This document shows, in pieces, positions 8,930-17,391 of a stretch of DNA of 64,000 nt. Position numbers and translations under genes: made by a program. The DNA comes from an uncultured Flavobacteriaceae bacterium (GTDB lineage Bacteria; Bacteroidota; Bacteroidia; Flavobacteriales; Flavobacteriaceae). The stretch lies in contig CANNCA010000002.1 of NCBI GenBank assembly GCA_947503005.1, positions 558,001-622,000 on the forward strand, in the 5' to 3' direction. The notes under the pieces are model-generated. The model was not told the origin of the DNA. It made no database searches and saw only the letters and a program-made list of their open reading frames with translations. Positions within the stretch are counted from its first letter, which is position 1, and each line of letters opens with the position of its first letter.

Positions 8930-9883
8930 TTAAAGCACAATATCTCTCTTTGCTGTTATAATAGAAGTCCCGGGAAAAGTAGCTTCAAATATTAATTCTT
9001 CATGGAGCTCTGAATCGGATTCGCTTAAAACTTCATAAGGCTTCGACATTAGCTTACGTAATGCTTCACGTGCCATTGATACGGACTTATTACGCCTCAA
9101 TCCTTGCTGATTATACAATAAAGGATCATTTAAGCGTAAGGGTCCAAATGTCAGTCCTGTAAGGACTTCTATGGTTGTTAATCGCACTTGTTCTAGTATT
9201 GGAGAGAACGGTAAAGGCATATCACTATCGTAATCACGTTGCCAAACTAAAAATCCTGCGGAGCGCATTACACCATTAAGTTTAATTGTAATCACTTTCC
9301 AAAATCCAGATGGAATACGAATGGGGATTTCGTTTGGGCCATTTTTGTGTTTAGGATCATCTTCTGTAAAAATAGGCCCAGTAAAAACATTAGCACGTTG
9401 ATAATCACCATCAACATGTTCTAACATCCAATCTTCAATTTTGCCCCAGGAATCATCATGTAAATTTTCGTGTTGTGGTACAATATTAGACCATAAATCA
9501 CTTTCGAGTTCTGCAATTGAAGCCTGTGCTTCATTTCCCCAAGAGAGGCTCTTTCGACGTGCCAAATGTCCTCTATCCCATGGATTTGGGCCAAAGATTC
9601 CATTTTTACCCTCTCTATATCCACGATCATTATCTACCTGAAGTGTTGCAGGTTTTATTTTAGGGTCTGTCTTAAAATTACGTTTAGTAAACTGTGACTT
9701 GGAAAGTGTAGATCCATCTATATTATGGGCAGATATAAAAGCAAAACCTCGCTGTTGATTAAATAGTATCGAATGGCGTGAGTGATGTATATAACCAGAA
9801 CCAAATGCCGAAGACAGTATATGGTCATTCGGTGTTGGAAGTGGGATATTATGACCCTCTATAAAATTAGGATTATATGGCAT
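8930..9883 (-). CDS. DNA/RNA non-specific endonuclease (NUC1/EndoG family)
   Basis: The 317-residue protein carries the family signature DRGHLARR (103-110) with catalytic His106, and the metal-binding region SNIVPQHENL (132-141) followed by W146 and E150 (helix SWGKIEDW). The family is beta-beta-alpha metal-dependent and cuts single- and double-stranded DNA and RNA without sequence preference. No signal peptide is visible, unlike secreted bacterial members, so it either acts inside the cell or is exported by another route. It is the last of five closely spaced genes whose other members are envelope proteins, 49 bases after the membrane coiled-coil gene. I see no cognate inhibitor gene of a known family. 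Catalytic assignment is firm; biological role unknown. Confidence 0.88.
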   Translation of the reverse strand: MPYNPNFIEGHNIPLPTPNDHILSSAFGSGYIHHSRHSILFNQQRGFAFISAHNIDGSTLSKSQFTKRNFKTDPKIKPATLQVDNDRGYREGKNGIFGPNPWDRGHLARRKSLSWGNEAQASIAELESDLWSNIVPQHENLHDDSWGKIEDWMLEHVDGDYQRANVFTGPIFTEDDPKHKNGPNEIPIRIPSGFWKVITIKLNGVMRSAGFLVWQRDYDSDMPLPFSPILEQVRLTTIEVLTGLTFGPLRLNDPLLYNQQGLRRNKSVSMAREALRKLMSKPYEVLSESDSELHEELIFEATFPGTSIITAKRDIVL

Positions 9884-9932
9884 AGTCTATGTTTTAATTG
9901 CAAGAAGGTTTGTTTAATCTTTAATTTTTTGC

Positions 9933-10574
9933 TTAACTCTTATTCCAAGAATCCTTAATCATTTTCAATAATTGATTAATCCCTGTGGTACCGCCAGAAA
10001 GTACTGCAGCAGTGAATATAACATCTATATATGATAGTATCTGCACATTTAATACCTCTCTGCTTAAGTCAACAAAATCACTTAAGATTGTGATTCCAGA
10101 AACTGCAATTATCAATGCACCAGCAAAAGCGACCATCCTCACTTCATGAGAGCGTTTAGCATCAATCGCCATAATTTTATTCTCCGCAGTCTGCTTAGAA
10201 TTTGCCAATGTGGTAATCTGTGTACTTAAGCTCTGGATTGAGTTTATGGTATTTTCGTTATGAGTTATTGATAATTCAATAGCCAACATTTCCTTATTTA
10301 AAAACTTTTCTTTTTCCCTAATTGAAAAAAGAACTGCTTTAGCTTGAGCCCTTTGTTCTGCATCAGACTCATCCTGAGGAAAAAATACAGCTATTAACTG
10401 ATCCAATAGTGCTCCTACAATAAGAAGTTTGGCAAAAACAGCACCTAATAATTTCAAATTATCCTCAGTTTCCCATTCTATTGGTGTGATATTCCCTTTA
10501 TAGCCTACAATAAATACTAAGGTTACTATTATGAATGTTAGAAAGAGCCACCAATATTTTTTTAATGTTTTCAT
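9933..10574 (-). CDS. membrane protein with central coiled coil
   Basis: I do not recognise a family. The 213-residue protein has a membrane segment at about 8-25, a second hydrophobic region at about 42-66, a charged coiled-coil region at 70-140 (EKEKFLNKEMLAIELSITHN), and two more membrane segments at about 147-168 and 176-197. The layout, hairpin, coiled coil, hairpin, suggests an inner-membrane protein with a long cytoplasmic or periplasmic helical arm. It sits between a lipoprotein gene (37 bases upstream) and the endonuclease gene (49 bases downstream) in one operon, so it may anchor or transmit a signal to the nuclease. That role is inference only. Confidence 0.7.
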   Translation of the reverse strand: MKTLKKYWWLFLTFIIVTLVFIVGYKGNITPIEWETEDNLKLLGAVFAKLLIVGALLDQLIAVFFPQDESDAEQRAQAKAVLFSIREKEKFLNKEMLAIELSITHNENTINSIQSLSTQITTLANSKQTAENKIMAIDAKRSHEVRMVAFAGALIIAVSGITILSDFVDLSREVLNVQILSYIDVIFTAAVLSGGTTGINQLLKMIKDSWNKS

Positions 10575-10611
10575 AATTTTGGATTGGTTATATATTATAT
10601 TCTTTTTTGGA

Positions 10612-11355
10612 TTAATCGTTTACTGCTAAATTGAATGATTCTGAAATCATCTCATTATTGTTACTCATTGTCGTTACTCGTATGGTAATAGGCAGTTCAG
10701 TATCAATATTTCCCGTATCTGTAATAAAGCTTACTATAATTTGTCCGTTCATGTCAGTTTCGGCATTTGAAAGTCCTGTGAACCTTCCCACGCTAATTTC
10801 AGAGCCATTTTGAACCTGAAAGGCTTCAAACGATGCATCTGTCTCTAGGCTCACTTCACCAATATTTCTAGTTAAAAATACATTAAGTGTAATCGCATTT
10901 GAAAGCGTAACTTGTAAGGTTGAAGGCTCTAAAAATATGGCATCGGCATATGCTCTCCTTAAATCAATGTCAGCTTCTGAAGTGTAAATACTTCCACCAA
11001 AACTAATGGTCGCATTAAAAAATAATTGCTCAACAGTATTTGGTACTCTTACTGCAATTTGCGCCTCATTATCATCATTTAATGGACGGTTAATAGTTAC
11101 ACCTTCAACACCTAGAAACTCACCATTGGATTTTCTAAATTCAACTTCGGTAATAGAATCATCCGCATCAATTGGTATTGTAGCTTTGAGGTTAATGATG
11201 CTGAAACCATCCGCTAAAACAAGATTAGGACTTTCATCATTTTCATCTAAAATCACTAAATCTATTGTTTGTACATCAATAACATCGTCATCATCGCAGG
11301 ATGAAATAAAGAATAAAATACTTAGCAATGCTATTGAAAAAAAAAGTCGTTTCAT
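10612..11355 (-). CDS. lipoprotein with beta-sandwich (Ig-like) character
   Basis: I chose the ATG at 11355, which gives MKRLFFSI as the N-terminus of a lipoprotein signal with lipobox FFISSC and then four Asp residues, a likely surface-export-type sorting signal in Bacteroidota. The remaining 220 residues are beta-rich with no large helices and resemble two Ig-like domains (for example QIAVRVPNTVEQLFFNATISF). No enzymatic motif is visible. The start lies one base after the stop of the upstream gene, showing tight coupling within the five-gene operon. A longer frame to 11382 exists but lacks a sensible signal peptide. Confidence 0.72.
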   Translation of the reverse strand: MKRLFFSIALLSILFFISSCDDDDVIDVQTIDLVILDENDESPNLVLADGFSIINLKATIPIDADDSITEVEFRKSNGEFLGVEGVTINRPLNDDNEAQIAVRVPNTVEQLFFNATISFGGSIYTSEADIDLRRAYADAIFLEPSTLQVTLSNAITLNVFLTRNIGEVSLETDASFEAFQVQNGSEISVGRFTGLSNAETDMNGQIIVSFITDTGNIDTELPITIRVTTMSNNNEMISESFNLAVND

Positions 11356-11356
11356 A

Positions 11357-11773
11357 TTAGTTGAGTTGTGGTGACCAATCATAATAACCTATATCTGGAC
11401 GTGAAGAATATCTTAAGCCATCAGAATCATTTACAGTTACGTGAATAATAACATCTACACTAAATTTATAGTCGTCTATATCATCACTATCCGCATCAAA
11501 GTCCGTAGCTACGATTATTGTTTTAAGTACTTTTTTTACTTTACCAGTAACACCAGTAATATCCATTTCAATTAAATCGCTGCCGTCCCCAAAACTATAA
11601 TAGCCTGATGTTTCTAGACTAAAATTTAATATTCCATTTTCACTTTGACCCGTTTTGGATATAACTGTCATTCTAAGTTCTAACTCCTCAGAAATTAACT
11701 GTCCGTTTTCTACCTTAAATTTCAATCTATTTAATGGTTTCTTGCTCCTATATTTATATAATAATTTAGCCAT
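11357..11773 (-). CDS. conserved-looking small protein of unknown function
   Basis: The 138-residue protein has no signal peptide or membrane segment and is not recognised. It is beta-rich (alternating pattern from 25 to 125), with an acidic loop DFDADSDDIDD at about 91-101 and a C-terminal aromatic tail (PDIGYYDWSPQLN). It lies 21 bases after the 5' gene of the operon and one base before the lipoprotein start, so it is surely co-translated with them. It may be a cytoplasmic partner, but nothing in the sequence fixes its role. Confidence 0.65.
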   Translation of the reverse strand: MAKLLYKYRSKKPLNRLKFKVENGQLISEELELRMTVISKTGQSENGILNFSLETSGYYSFGDGSDLIEMDITGVTGKVKKVLKTIIVATDFDADSDDIDDYKFSVDVIIHVTVNDSDGLRYSSRPDIGYYDWSPQLN

Positions 11774-11794
11774 ATTACTTTAAATTCTCATTAA

Positions 11795-13402
11795 TTATTT
11801 TTTAAATACGGTGCCAATAGCACCTACTGCTTTTGTAAGGTCAATATCCAAAGAAAGTGCTATTGTTGGAGAAAACTCTATGCTAGAATTATCAGATAAT
11901 GGTCTTGCATCTGGCTCTTCATACATAAGTGTACCAGCGGAAATACGCATTGTTCGAGTGAGTCGATAACCCAATCCCATTACTAAGCTATTTGAGGCAA
12001 ACAAATCATCGTAGTCATCTTGATTATCAGAAATTAGTTGAGCTACACCTGCATAAACGCTAAATCTTTTCCAGAACTTATCAGAACCTTGATAATTAGA
12101 AAATGGGGCCTCTCTGTTCACAGGAACAAAATAAAAATTGGCACTCTGAAATGTAAACACACCTCTTATTCGTGGTGCAAACAAAATACCCAAATCTAGA
12201 CCTATATAGGCATTGTCGTCAGCAACCACATCAATTGATATAGTGCTGTTGATATTTATAGTTTCTCTAACAAAGAGATTATTCAAAATATTTGGTATTT
12301 TATCTTTAATGGTTGTTTTATATGCTTTAGATGCTTTATTGGTTTCATGTTCAGCTATAAAATTATTGAAATGTGCAATGATAGTATCTAAGGCACTAGT
12401 CATACTATCAGTTATCAGTTTACCTCCTTTATCATTTCTCATAATTCTCTTGTAACGTAGTTTTTCAAGAGTAGATTTCAATAACAAAACAGAATCATAA
12501 TCAACTTTATCATTACTGTTTTCTAAAGTTGTACCCTTAATTTTACTTTGACCACTTAGAACGTTCCTAATTATACCAATTTCATCTGTTAATAAGAAAG
12601 TAAGCATATCCTTAAGGGTAATTTTACTATTAGTTTCTATAGAAGCATTTACTGGTGCGCTGAAAAATTCAATTGAACGATTAGATAATTTTACCTTACC
12701 ATCATCAATATCTTTTAACTGACTAAAAAGTTCACTGGCATTCCTAATCTCAGTAGTTATTAAAACTACTATTTTGTTCATTTCAGAACGACTAGAGGCA
12801 ATAGCATCATTCGCCTTAGCATTATTTGCAAAAGCATCTCCGAAATAAGAATCAGAAACATTATCGAAACGAAACGGTTGGTCACTAGAATCATATAATT
12901 CTTCAGAGTTAGCTGTCTCCTTAAGTAAAGCTAGGAGTTGGGTATTAAATTGGTTCTTTGAATTAGGGTTGACATCCCTAAACGTCGGAAAGAACTTCTC
13001 GATAAGCTTATAGCTTTCACTATTCAAAACGTCTAATTTTGCTTTATCTATGCTAATTTTTCTCTTACCAATTAAAGTAAACTTATAGGCTTTATCTGGA
13101 TGTAATGGTCCAACGATATTTGTGAAATGTGCCATATTAGTACTCGTATTAATATCTAATATCTGCGAGCCACTCAAATTATAGAGATTGTTATTTGGAT
13201 TGGGAGACATCAATTCATACTTGAACTCAATGGATGTAAATTGCGTAGAAAAACTATTAATTGTAAACTCTTCGTCAAAAGGCGGTAAATCAATAGTCCG
13301 AGTATCGGGATTGATATTAATAGCTGTAATGCTTTTGGTTTGTGAAAATAAAGCTACTGGTATTAATATGATGCAAGCCAAGAAATATTTTATATAGCCC
13401 AT
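11795..13402 (-). CDS. exported protein with C-terminal beta-barrel-like domain, unknown function
   Basis: I placed the start at the ATG at 13402 because it has an AGGA element six bases upstream and gives a clean signal peptide (MGYIKYFLACIILIPVALFSQ). A longer frame uses only a TTG. The mature protein (about 515 residues) has a beta-rich N-terminal part, a helical middle (about 130-370), and a C-terminal 130 residues of alternating amphipathic strands (YIGLDLGILFAPRIRG, FSVYAGVAQLI, NSLVMGLGYRL) like an outer-membrane barrel. It heads the operon that ends with the endonuclease. It could form an outer-membrane or secretion-related component. No known family recognised. Confidence 0.65.
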   Translation of the reverse strand: MGYIKYFLACIILIPVALFSQTKSITAININPDTRTIDLPPFDEEFTINSFSTQFTSIEFKYELMSPNPNNNLYNLSGSQILDINTSTNMAHFTNIVGPLHPDKAYKFTLIGKRKISIDKAKLDVLNSESYKLIEKFFPTFRDVNPNSKNQFNTQLLALLKETANSEELYDSSDQPFRFDNVSDSYFGDAFANNAKANDAIASSRSEMNKIVVLITTEIRNASELFSQLKDIDDGKVKLSNRSIEFFSAPVNASIETNSKITLKDMLTFLLTDEIGIIRNVLSGQSKIKGTTLENSNDKVDYDSVLLLKSTLEKLRYKRIMRNDKGGKLITDSMTSALDTIIAHFNNFIAEHETNKASKAYKTTIKDKIPNILNNLFVRETININSTISIDVVADDNAYIGLDLGILFAPRIRGVFTFQSANFYFVPVNREAPFSNYQGSDKFWKRFSVYAGVAQLISDNQDDYDDLFASNSLVMGLGYRLTRTMRISAGTLMYEEPDARPLSDNSSIEFSPTIALSLDIDLTKAVGAIGTVFKK

Positions 13403-13490
13403 ATATAGTCCTATTCTGATTTTAAACAATATTACAATTGAATAAAAAGTTATACTATACCCAATAAAGGGTATTTTTTGTGGGGGAAGA

Positions 13491-13660
13491 AAGTGTAGGA
13501 ATTCAATTCTTTGGAGAATACTAATATATTAAAAATTAACAAGAATCCAATTACGTTTTTTCGTAGCTGATTTGAATTTGTAGTAAAATACCATTCCACA
13601 CACATTGCCTTCCCTCCTGCCGTCGGTCAGTTAATAAGTGTTCCATTGCTTTTTTGAAGT
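13491..13660 (+). repeat. intergenic repeat copy b
   Basis: This copy matches copy a block by block: GTGTAGGAATTCAA, an AT-rich block with AAAAATTAACAAG, AATTACG, TAGTAAAATACCATTCCACACACA. It then continues with the CTCCCTCCT-type pyrimidine block (TTCCCTCCTGCCGTCGGTCA) and GTGTTCCATT shared with copies c and d. It lies 5' of the five-gene nuclease operon and 3' of the cyclase-like gene. The right-hand hairpin module is absent. Confidence 0.8.
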
Positions 13661-13676
13661 AAAGTCTCTTATTACC

Positions 13677-14642
13677 TTAAGTCAATTCAAAATAAAATCG
13701 TTCTATCTTATAGTTTGAACATTTTTGAGGAATGTCATTATCAGAAATTAGAAACTGATTTTTGTTTGAATCATTTACCCCTATTTCCCTACAAGAAGGA
13801 TGTTCAAGAACACAGAAATTATGATATTCTTTTAACCACACATATTTTTCGCGAACCGTATTTTTATTTGTTTGGTTGTACTCATTAATAATTGAATTCT
13901 TATGACTAGAAAGGAATGTTAAATCTGCTCCTTTTATATTCATTCCTAAATAATCTAAAAAAATATCGTTGTTATTATCTTTCAATAGGCACTCTTCTAG
14001 TAACATTTTAGTGAACTCCAATCCAGCATCCTCAATATTGCCTGAATCAACTAAATTCAGCATAGCTTTGTTTCCAGGAACTGAAAGACTTCTAAACTCA
14101 TCTAATGATTCAATCAGTCTATTCTGAACAAGTATTCTAGGATATATTGCGTTTTTTGATTCCAAAATATAGGCTTCAACAATAGCGGGACCAAAAGCCA
14201 TGTCTGAATCTGAATATATTTCCCCAAACGTAAGTCCCCCTCGCATAAAAATTCCATACCAACAGGCCATTTCGAATTGAATTAGCGCAATACTGTTTAT
14301 TTCACTGATTAGTGGCGAGTACATACCTATCTCGTCATCTGGATGCGGATGGACGTGGCACTTTCTAATAATTGAATCAGAAAATTGAAAAGTTTTAACT
14401 CTTCCTTGTTCAAGTGAATGATCGGAATTAGTTGCACTAAATATTCTTAACGTTTCAAAAATAGCACCAGAAGACCAATCATTAATTAACTGAGTGAAAC
14501 CCAACAAATCAAAAAAACTAACCAAACAGTTCTGATATTTATTTTCATTAAGCTCAGCAACGTTAATTCGCCTTCTTATGCGAGTTAATTGGGATATTAT
14601 TTTTTCTTTATTTTCAGATGACAAACCTTTCTTCTTATTCAT
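13677..14642 (-). CDS. class III nucleotidyl cyclase-like protein
   Basis: Starting at the ATG at 14642 the protein has 321 residues (a TTG at 14678 would add 12). It shows features of a diverged class III cyclase fold: SFFDLLGF with an acidic residue in the first metal-binding position (about residue 45), FQFSDSI with a second Asp (about 89), then RGGLTFGEIYSDSD (about 134-147) and FGPAIVEAYILE followed by AIYPRI. This pattern is common in otherwise unannotated single-domain proteins, and the distantly related Pycsar cyclases use the same fold. No membrane effector with a cyclic-nucleotide sensor lies beside it, so a Pycsar assignment is not supported. It stands alone between two repeat copies. 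It might make a cyclic nucleotide or be a non-catalytic relative. Confidence 0.5.
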   Translation of the reverse strand: MNKKKGLSSENKEKIISQLTRIRRRINVAELNENKYQNCLVSFFDLLGFTQLINDWSSGAIFETLRIFSATNSDHSLEQGRVKTFQFSDSIIRKCHVHPHPDDEIGMYSPLISEINSIALIQFEMACWYGIFMRGGLTFGEIYSDSDMAFGPAIVEAYILESKNAIYPRILVQNRLIESLDEFRSLSVPGNKAMLNLVDSGNIEDAGLEFTKMLLEECLLKDNNNDIFLDYLGMNIKGADLTFLSSHKNSIINEYNQTNKNTVREKYVWLKEYHNFCVLEHPSCREIGVNDSNKNQFLISDNDIPQKCSNYKIERFYFELT

Positions 14643-14763
14643 GGAATCTATTAATTGCTTTTGAATAATTTGGTTCAAAGAAGTAAAACTATTTTGTAAT
14701 ATAAATATAAACGGAGCATAATAAAAAGTGATTGGTTATTAGAATTGACCTGTTAATCAATAA

Positions 14764-15002
14764 AACCATTCCACACACATTACACTCCCCTCCTATCGTC
14801 GGCTCGCATAATACGTGTTCCATTACCTTTCAAGAAGAGAGTTTTTAGAAGAAAAATTTAAAGGAAGTATTGTGCCAAATACTTTGCTTTACCCAAGCAA
14901 AGTTACATAACGCAAGACATTATAGACCAGATTTACCGTTCTATAATTGGCCATTATGTCAAATGGCTTTGGTAGTCGTTTTATATTTTAGATACCTTAC
15001 GG
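14764..15002 (+). repeat. intergenic repeat copy c (near-complete compact form)
   Basis: Modules in order: CCATTCCACACACATTACAC, pyrimidine block with CTCCCCTCCT, GCATAATACGTGTTCCATTAC, AGAGTTTTTAGAAGAAAAAT, hairpin ACTTTGCTT/AAGCAAAGT (14881-14903), box ACATAA (14905-14910), nine-base spacer CGCAAGACA, inner stem TTATAGA (14920-14926) with TCTATAA (14940-14946), seven-base spacer, and TTATGT (14954-14959) complementary to the first box. It ends with a block (TAGTCGTTTT) shared with copy j. It fills the space between the cyclase-like gene and the 3' end of the AraC gene. Confidence 0.85.
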
Positions 15003-15014
15003 TTGTATACTCGG

Positions 15015-16064
15015 TCATTTTACTTTTTTTCGATATGCTGATGGTGTTGTACCTTCAAATTTTTTAAAAGCGGTATTAAAAGAAGACAAACTGCTAAAAC
15101 CCATATCAAATGCAATAGACGAAATAGTGAACTTTTCGCTCTCCCTACTTGAGAGTACTATTTTTGCGTCTTGGATGCGGTAAAAATTGATATAATCATT
15201 AAAGTTACGTCTTGCGTATTGATTGATAACCGATGAAATCAATTGCGTGCTCTTGCCTGATTCTATACTCAGTTTCGCTAAGGATACATCTGATTCAAGG
15301 TACAATTTATTACCCACAACAATTTCATGTATCTTTTCAAATAGAAGATGGTCTTCATTTATTTTAAACGTGTTGCCATCTAGATCTGTGGCTTTTAATT
15401 GAAATGCTTTATAGCTTAAAAAATAAATAGTCAAAGAATATACGATTGGCCCAATGACATAGGGTACAGCATTATCAAGAATATTCAATACGTATGTTAC
15501 CCATATGATAGCAAACCCAGCTATTAGTAATGGCAACCAATCTAAAATTGCTTTTTGATATTTTGTTTGTACTTCTTTTAGGTACTGCTTTTTTACTTTC
15601 TTGAAGGTTAGCCATGACGAGCTGATATAGAATGCTAAATGCAGGTAAATAAAAATAAGTCCGCTAGCAAAAATGATGATTACTATTTCACTGTTTTCGT
15701 ACCATTCTTTGGTAACAAAAAGACTGCCGACAAAAATCAAAACAAATGGAATCAATTCATAATAGAAATACTTCGGCAGCTTAAAATTTGGCTGCGTCAT
15801 TCCTAAAACATACCATCGCAACAAAGGGCCTATTAACAGTAAAAAACCTAAGCCAATAAAAATAAAAATGGGTTCTAGACCTTCACCAAAATTCAAAAGC
15901 ACTGATTTTCCAATACGAAAGGCCATAAAAATTAGAAGTAGTCCTAGTAATTGATTGGTCAGTGTTTTTTTCTTTTTAAAAATAAGGAGATACACAGCAA
16001 ATAGAATACCATGCAGAAGTCCTGCACTACTTACTATAATTAGTAGAATCTCTGAAAAGTCCAC
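15015..16064 (-). CDS. membrane-embedded AraC-family transcriptional regulator
   Basis: The 349-residue protein has about seven membrane segments in residues 5-225 and a C-terminal AraC/XylS DNA-binding domain (about 240-345) with two helix-turn-helix units: DVSLAKLSIESGKSTQLISSVIN and FTISSIAFDMGFSSLSSFNTAFKK, ending GTTPSAYRKK. This membrane-sensor AraC design is typical of Flavobacteriia. The start is a GTG at 16064; no ATG fits the first membrane segment. It follows the DJ-1/PfpI gene by 94 bases in the same direction, so it may control that gene or respond to its product. Confidence 0.85.
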   Translation of the reverse strand: MDFSEILLIIVSSAGLLHGILFAVYLLIFKKKKTLTNQLLGLLLIFMAFRIGKSVLLNFGEGLEPIFIFIGLGFLLLIGPLLRWYVLGMTQPNFKLPKYFYYELIPFVLIFVGSLFVTKEWYENSEIVIIIFASGLIFIYLHLAFYISSSWLTFKKVKKQYLKEVQTKYQKAILDWLPLLIAGFAIIWVTYVLNILDNAVPYVIGPIVYSLTIYFLSYKAFQLKATDLDGNTFKINEDHLLFEKIHEIVVGNKLYLESDVSLAKLSIESGKSTQLISSVINQYARRNFNDYINFYRIQDAKIVLSSRESEKFTISSIAFDMGFSSLSSFNTAFKKFEGTTPSAYRKKVK

Positions 16065-16158
16065 TTACTAGCTTTAATTGAAAATAGATTATACGACAGG
16101 CCAATAATTTATAACATCTTTACTAAATCATGACTATACTCGTTAAATAAATAGCCAC

Positions 16159-17259
16159 TTAAGTATTATTCCGTTGCTTTTTTTTTGCATGAGATGTCAA
16201 ACCGACCAGGGCAAAAAAGCGTCCTAGTTCCCCTTTCATTGCAGCCATTACACTATGCTTAGCAATAAGTAGTCTTGCAACTGGCTTATTTTTAGTGTTG
16301 TACATTTCATCAATTAACTTTTTCGCTTTTTGAGACCCGTACAATTCATAGGTTTCAAGTACCTGTACCGCATTCTCTTCTGCCGTTATCTCCCGATATT
16401 TTGGGGTATAACCCATTTGCTTGACCATAGTTTCAGCTAGTTTCCATGTAGACCATGGGTTCTGACCAGTAACTAAATTCTTATCATGACTTATTTGTTC
16501 TAAATACATAGTACCCTTTTCGAAACGCCCCCCTTGGGCTATTAATTCGTCTTGTAACAGAAAAGGGAATATAGATTTGGCATCTGGAATCAATAATAAT
16601 TCTTCCTCATTGGTAAACCCACTTACCATTCTGTTTTCGAGTAGTGGACGCCCATTATCTAATTTCACATTAACCAAGGCAGCAGGTCCGTGGCATACGG
16701 CACCAATCACTTTATTTGTTTCGTAAAGAGTTTGAACAATAGATTGAATGTGTTTGTTTTCCGGAAAATCGAACATGGCACCTTTACCTCCAGCGAAAAA
16801 GATCGCTTCATAATCTGCAGGAATGACTTTTTCTATGGGAATGGTATGACCTGTTTTGTATTGAGCAATGGTATCATTTAAAAAGGCGAAGTCATAAGCA
16901 CCCATATCTTCATCATCAATGATTACAGGAGGTTTTCCACCCATCGGACTTGCAATATCAACTTCAAAGCCATTGGCTTGAAATACATAATAAGCTCGGG
17001 CTAATTCGGTCAATTCAAAGCCGGTAGATTTACCGCTTGCTCCCATCTCATCTGCACTGGTAACGACGGCAAGAATTTTTCCGCGAATAGGTTGAATAGC
17101 TTCAGATAAATATGGAATGTCTGAAGCTTGTGATGCTGTCACTTCTTTATCTGCAGGAGGTATTAAGCTCATAAACCACCAACCGAATAAAAATAGAACA
17201 AGTATAAGACTAGTTAAGACAATTAAGGTCCATTTTATGATAGGGTATTTTTTAAGCAT
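16159..17259 (-). CDS. membrane-anchored DJ-1/PfpI family protein
   Basis: The 366-residue protein has an N-terminal membrane anchor (residues 9-33) and then a DJ-1/PfpI (class I glutamine amidotransferase-like) domain at about 58-260: acidic residue Glu82 in GFELTE, FFAGGKGA (154-161), and the nucleophile elbow AVCHGPAAL with Cys189 and His190. Relatives act as glyoxalases, chaperones or hydrolases. A C-terminal 90-residue extension (about 275-366) is basic. The next gene on the same strand encodes an AraC regulator, a common pairing. Substrate unknown. Confidence 0.83.
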   Translation of the reverse strand: MLKKYPIIKWTLIVLTSLILVLFLFGWWFMSLIPPADKEVTASQASDIPYLSEAIQPIRGKILAVVTSADEMGASGKSTGFELTELARAYYVFQANGFEVDIASPMGGKPPVIIDDEDMGAYDFAFLNDTIAQYKTGHTIPIEKVIPADYEAIFFAGGKGAMFDFPENKHIQSIVQTLYETNKVIGAVCHGPAALVNVKLDNGRPLLENRMVSGFTNEEELLLIPDAKSIFPFLLQDELIAQGGRFEKGTMYLEQISHDKNLVTGQNPWSTWKLAETMVKQMGYTPKYREITAEENAVQVLETYELYGSQKAKKLIDEMYNTKNKPVARLLIAKHSVMAAMKGELGRFFALVGLTSHAKKKQRNNT

Positions 17260-17391
17260 ATTGTTATTTTAAGAATTACGCTAGCAAATCACGGTAATAT
17301 ATCTCGCCAAAGCTGTCGAAATGATAATTTCGTCATAGTAATATTTATTCGAGAGGTAAATTTTCGAAGGAAAGACCTGGGAATTGCCATT

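Noticed and set aside
13677-14642. Pycsar system
   Set aside because: No cyclic-nucleotide-binding effector gene is adjacent.
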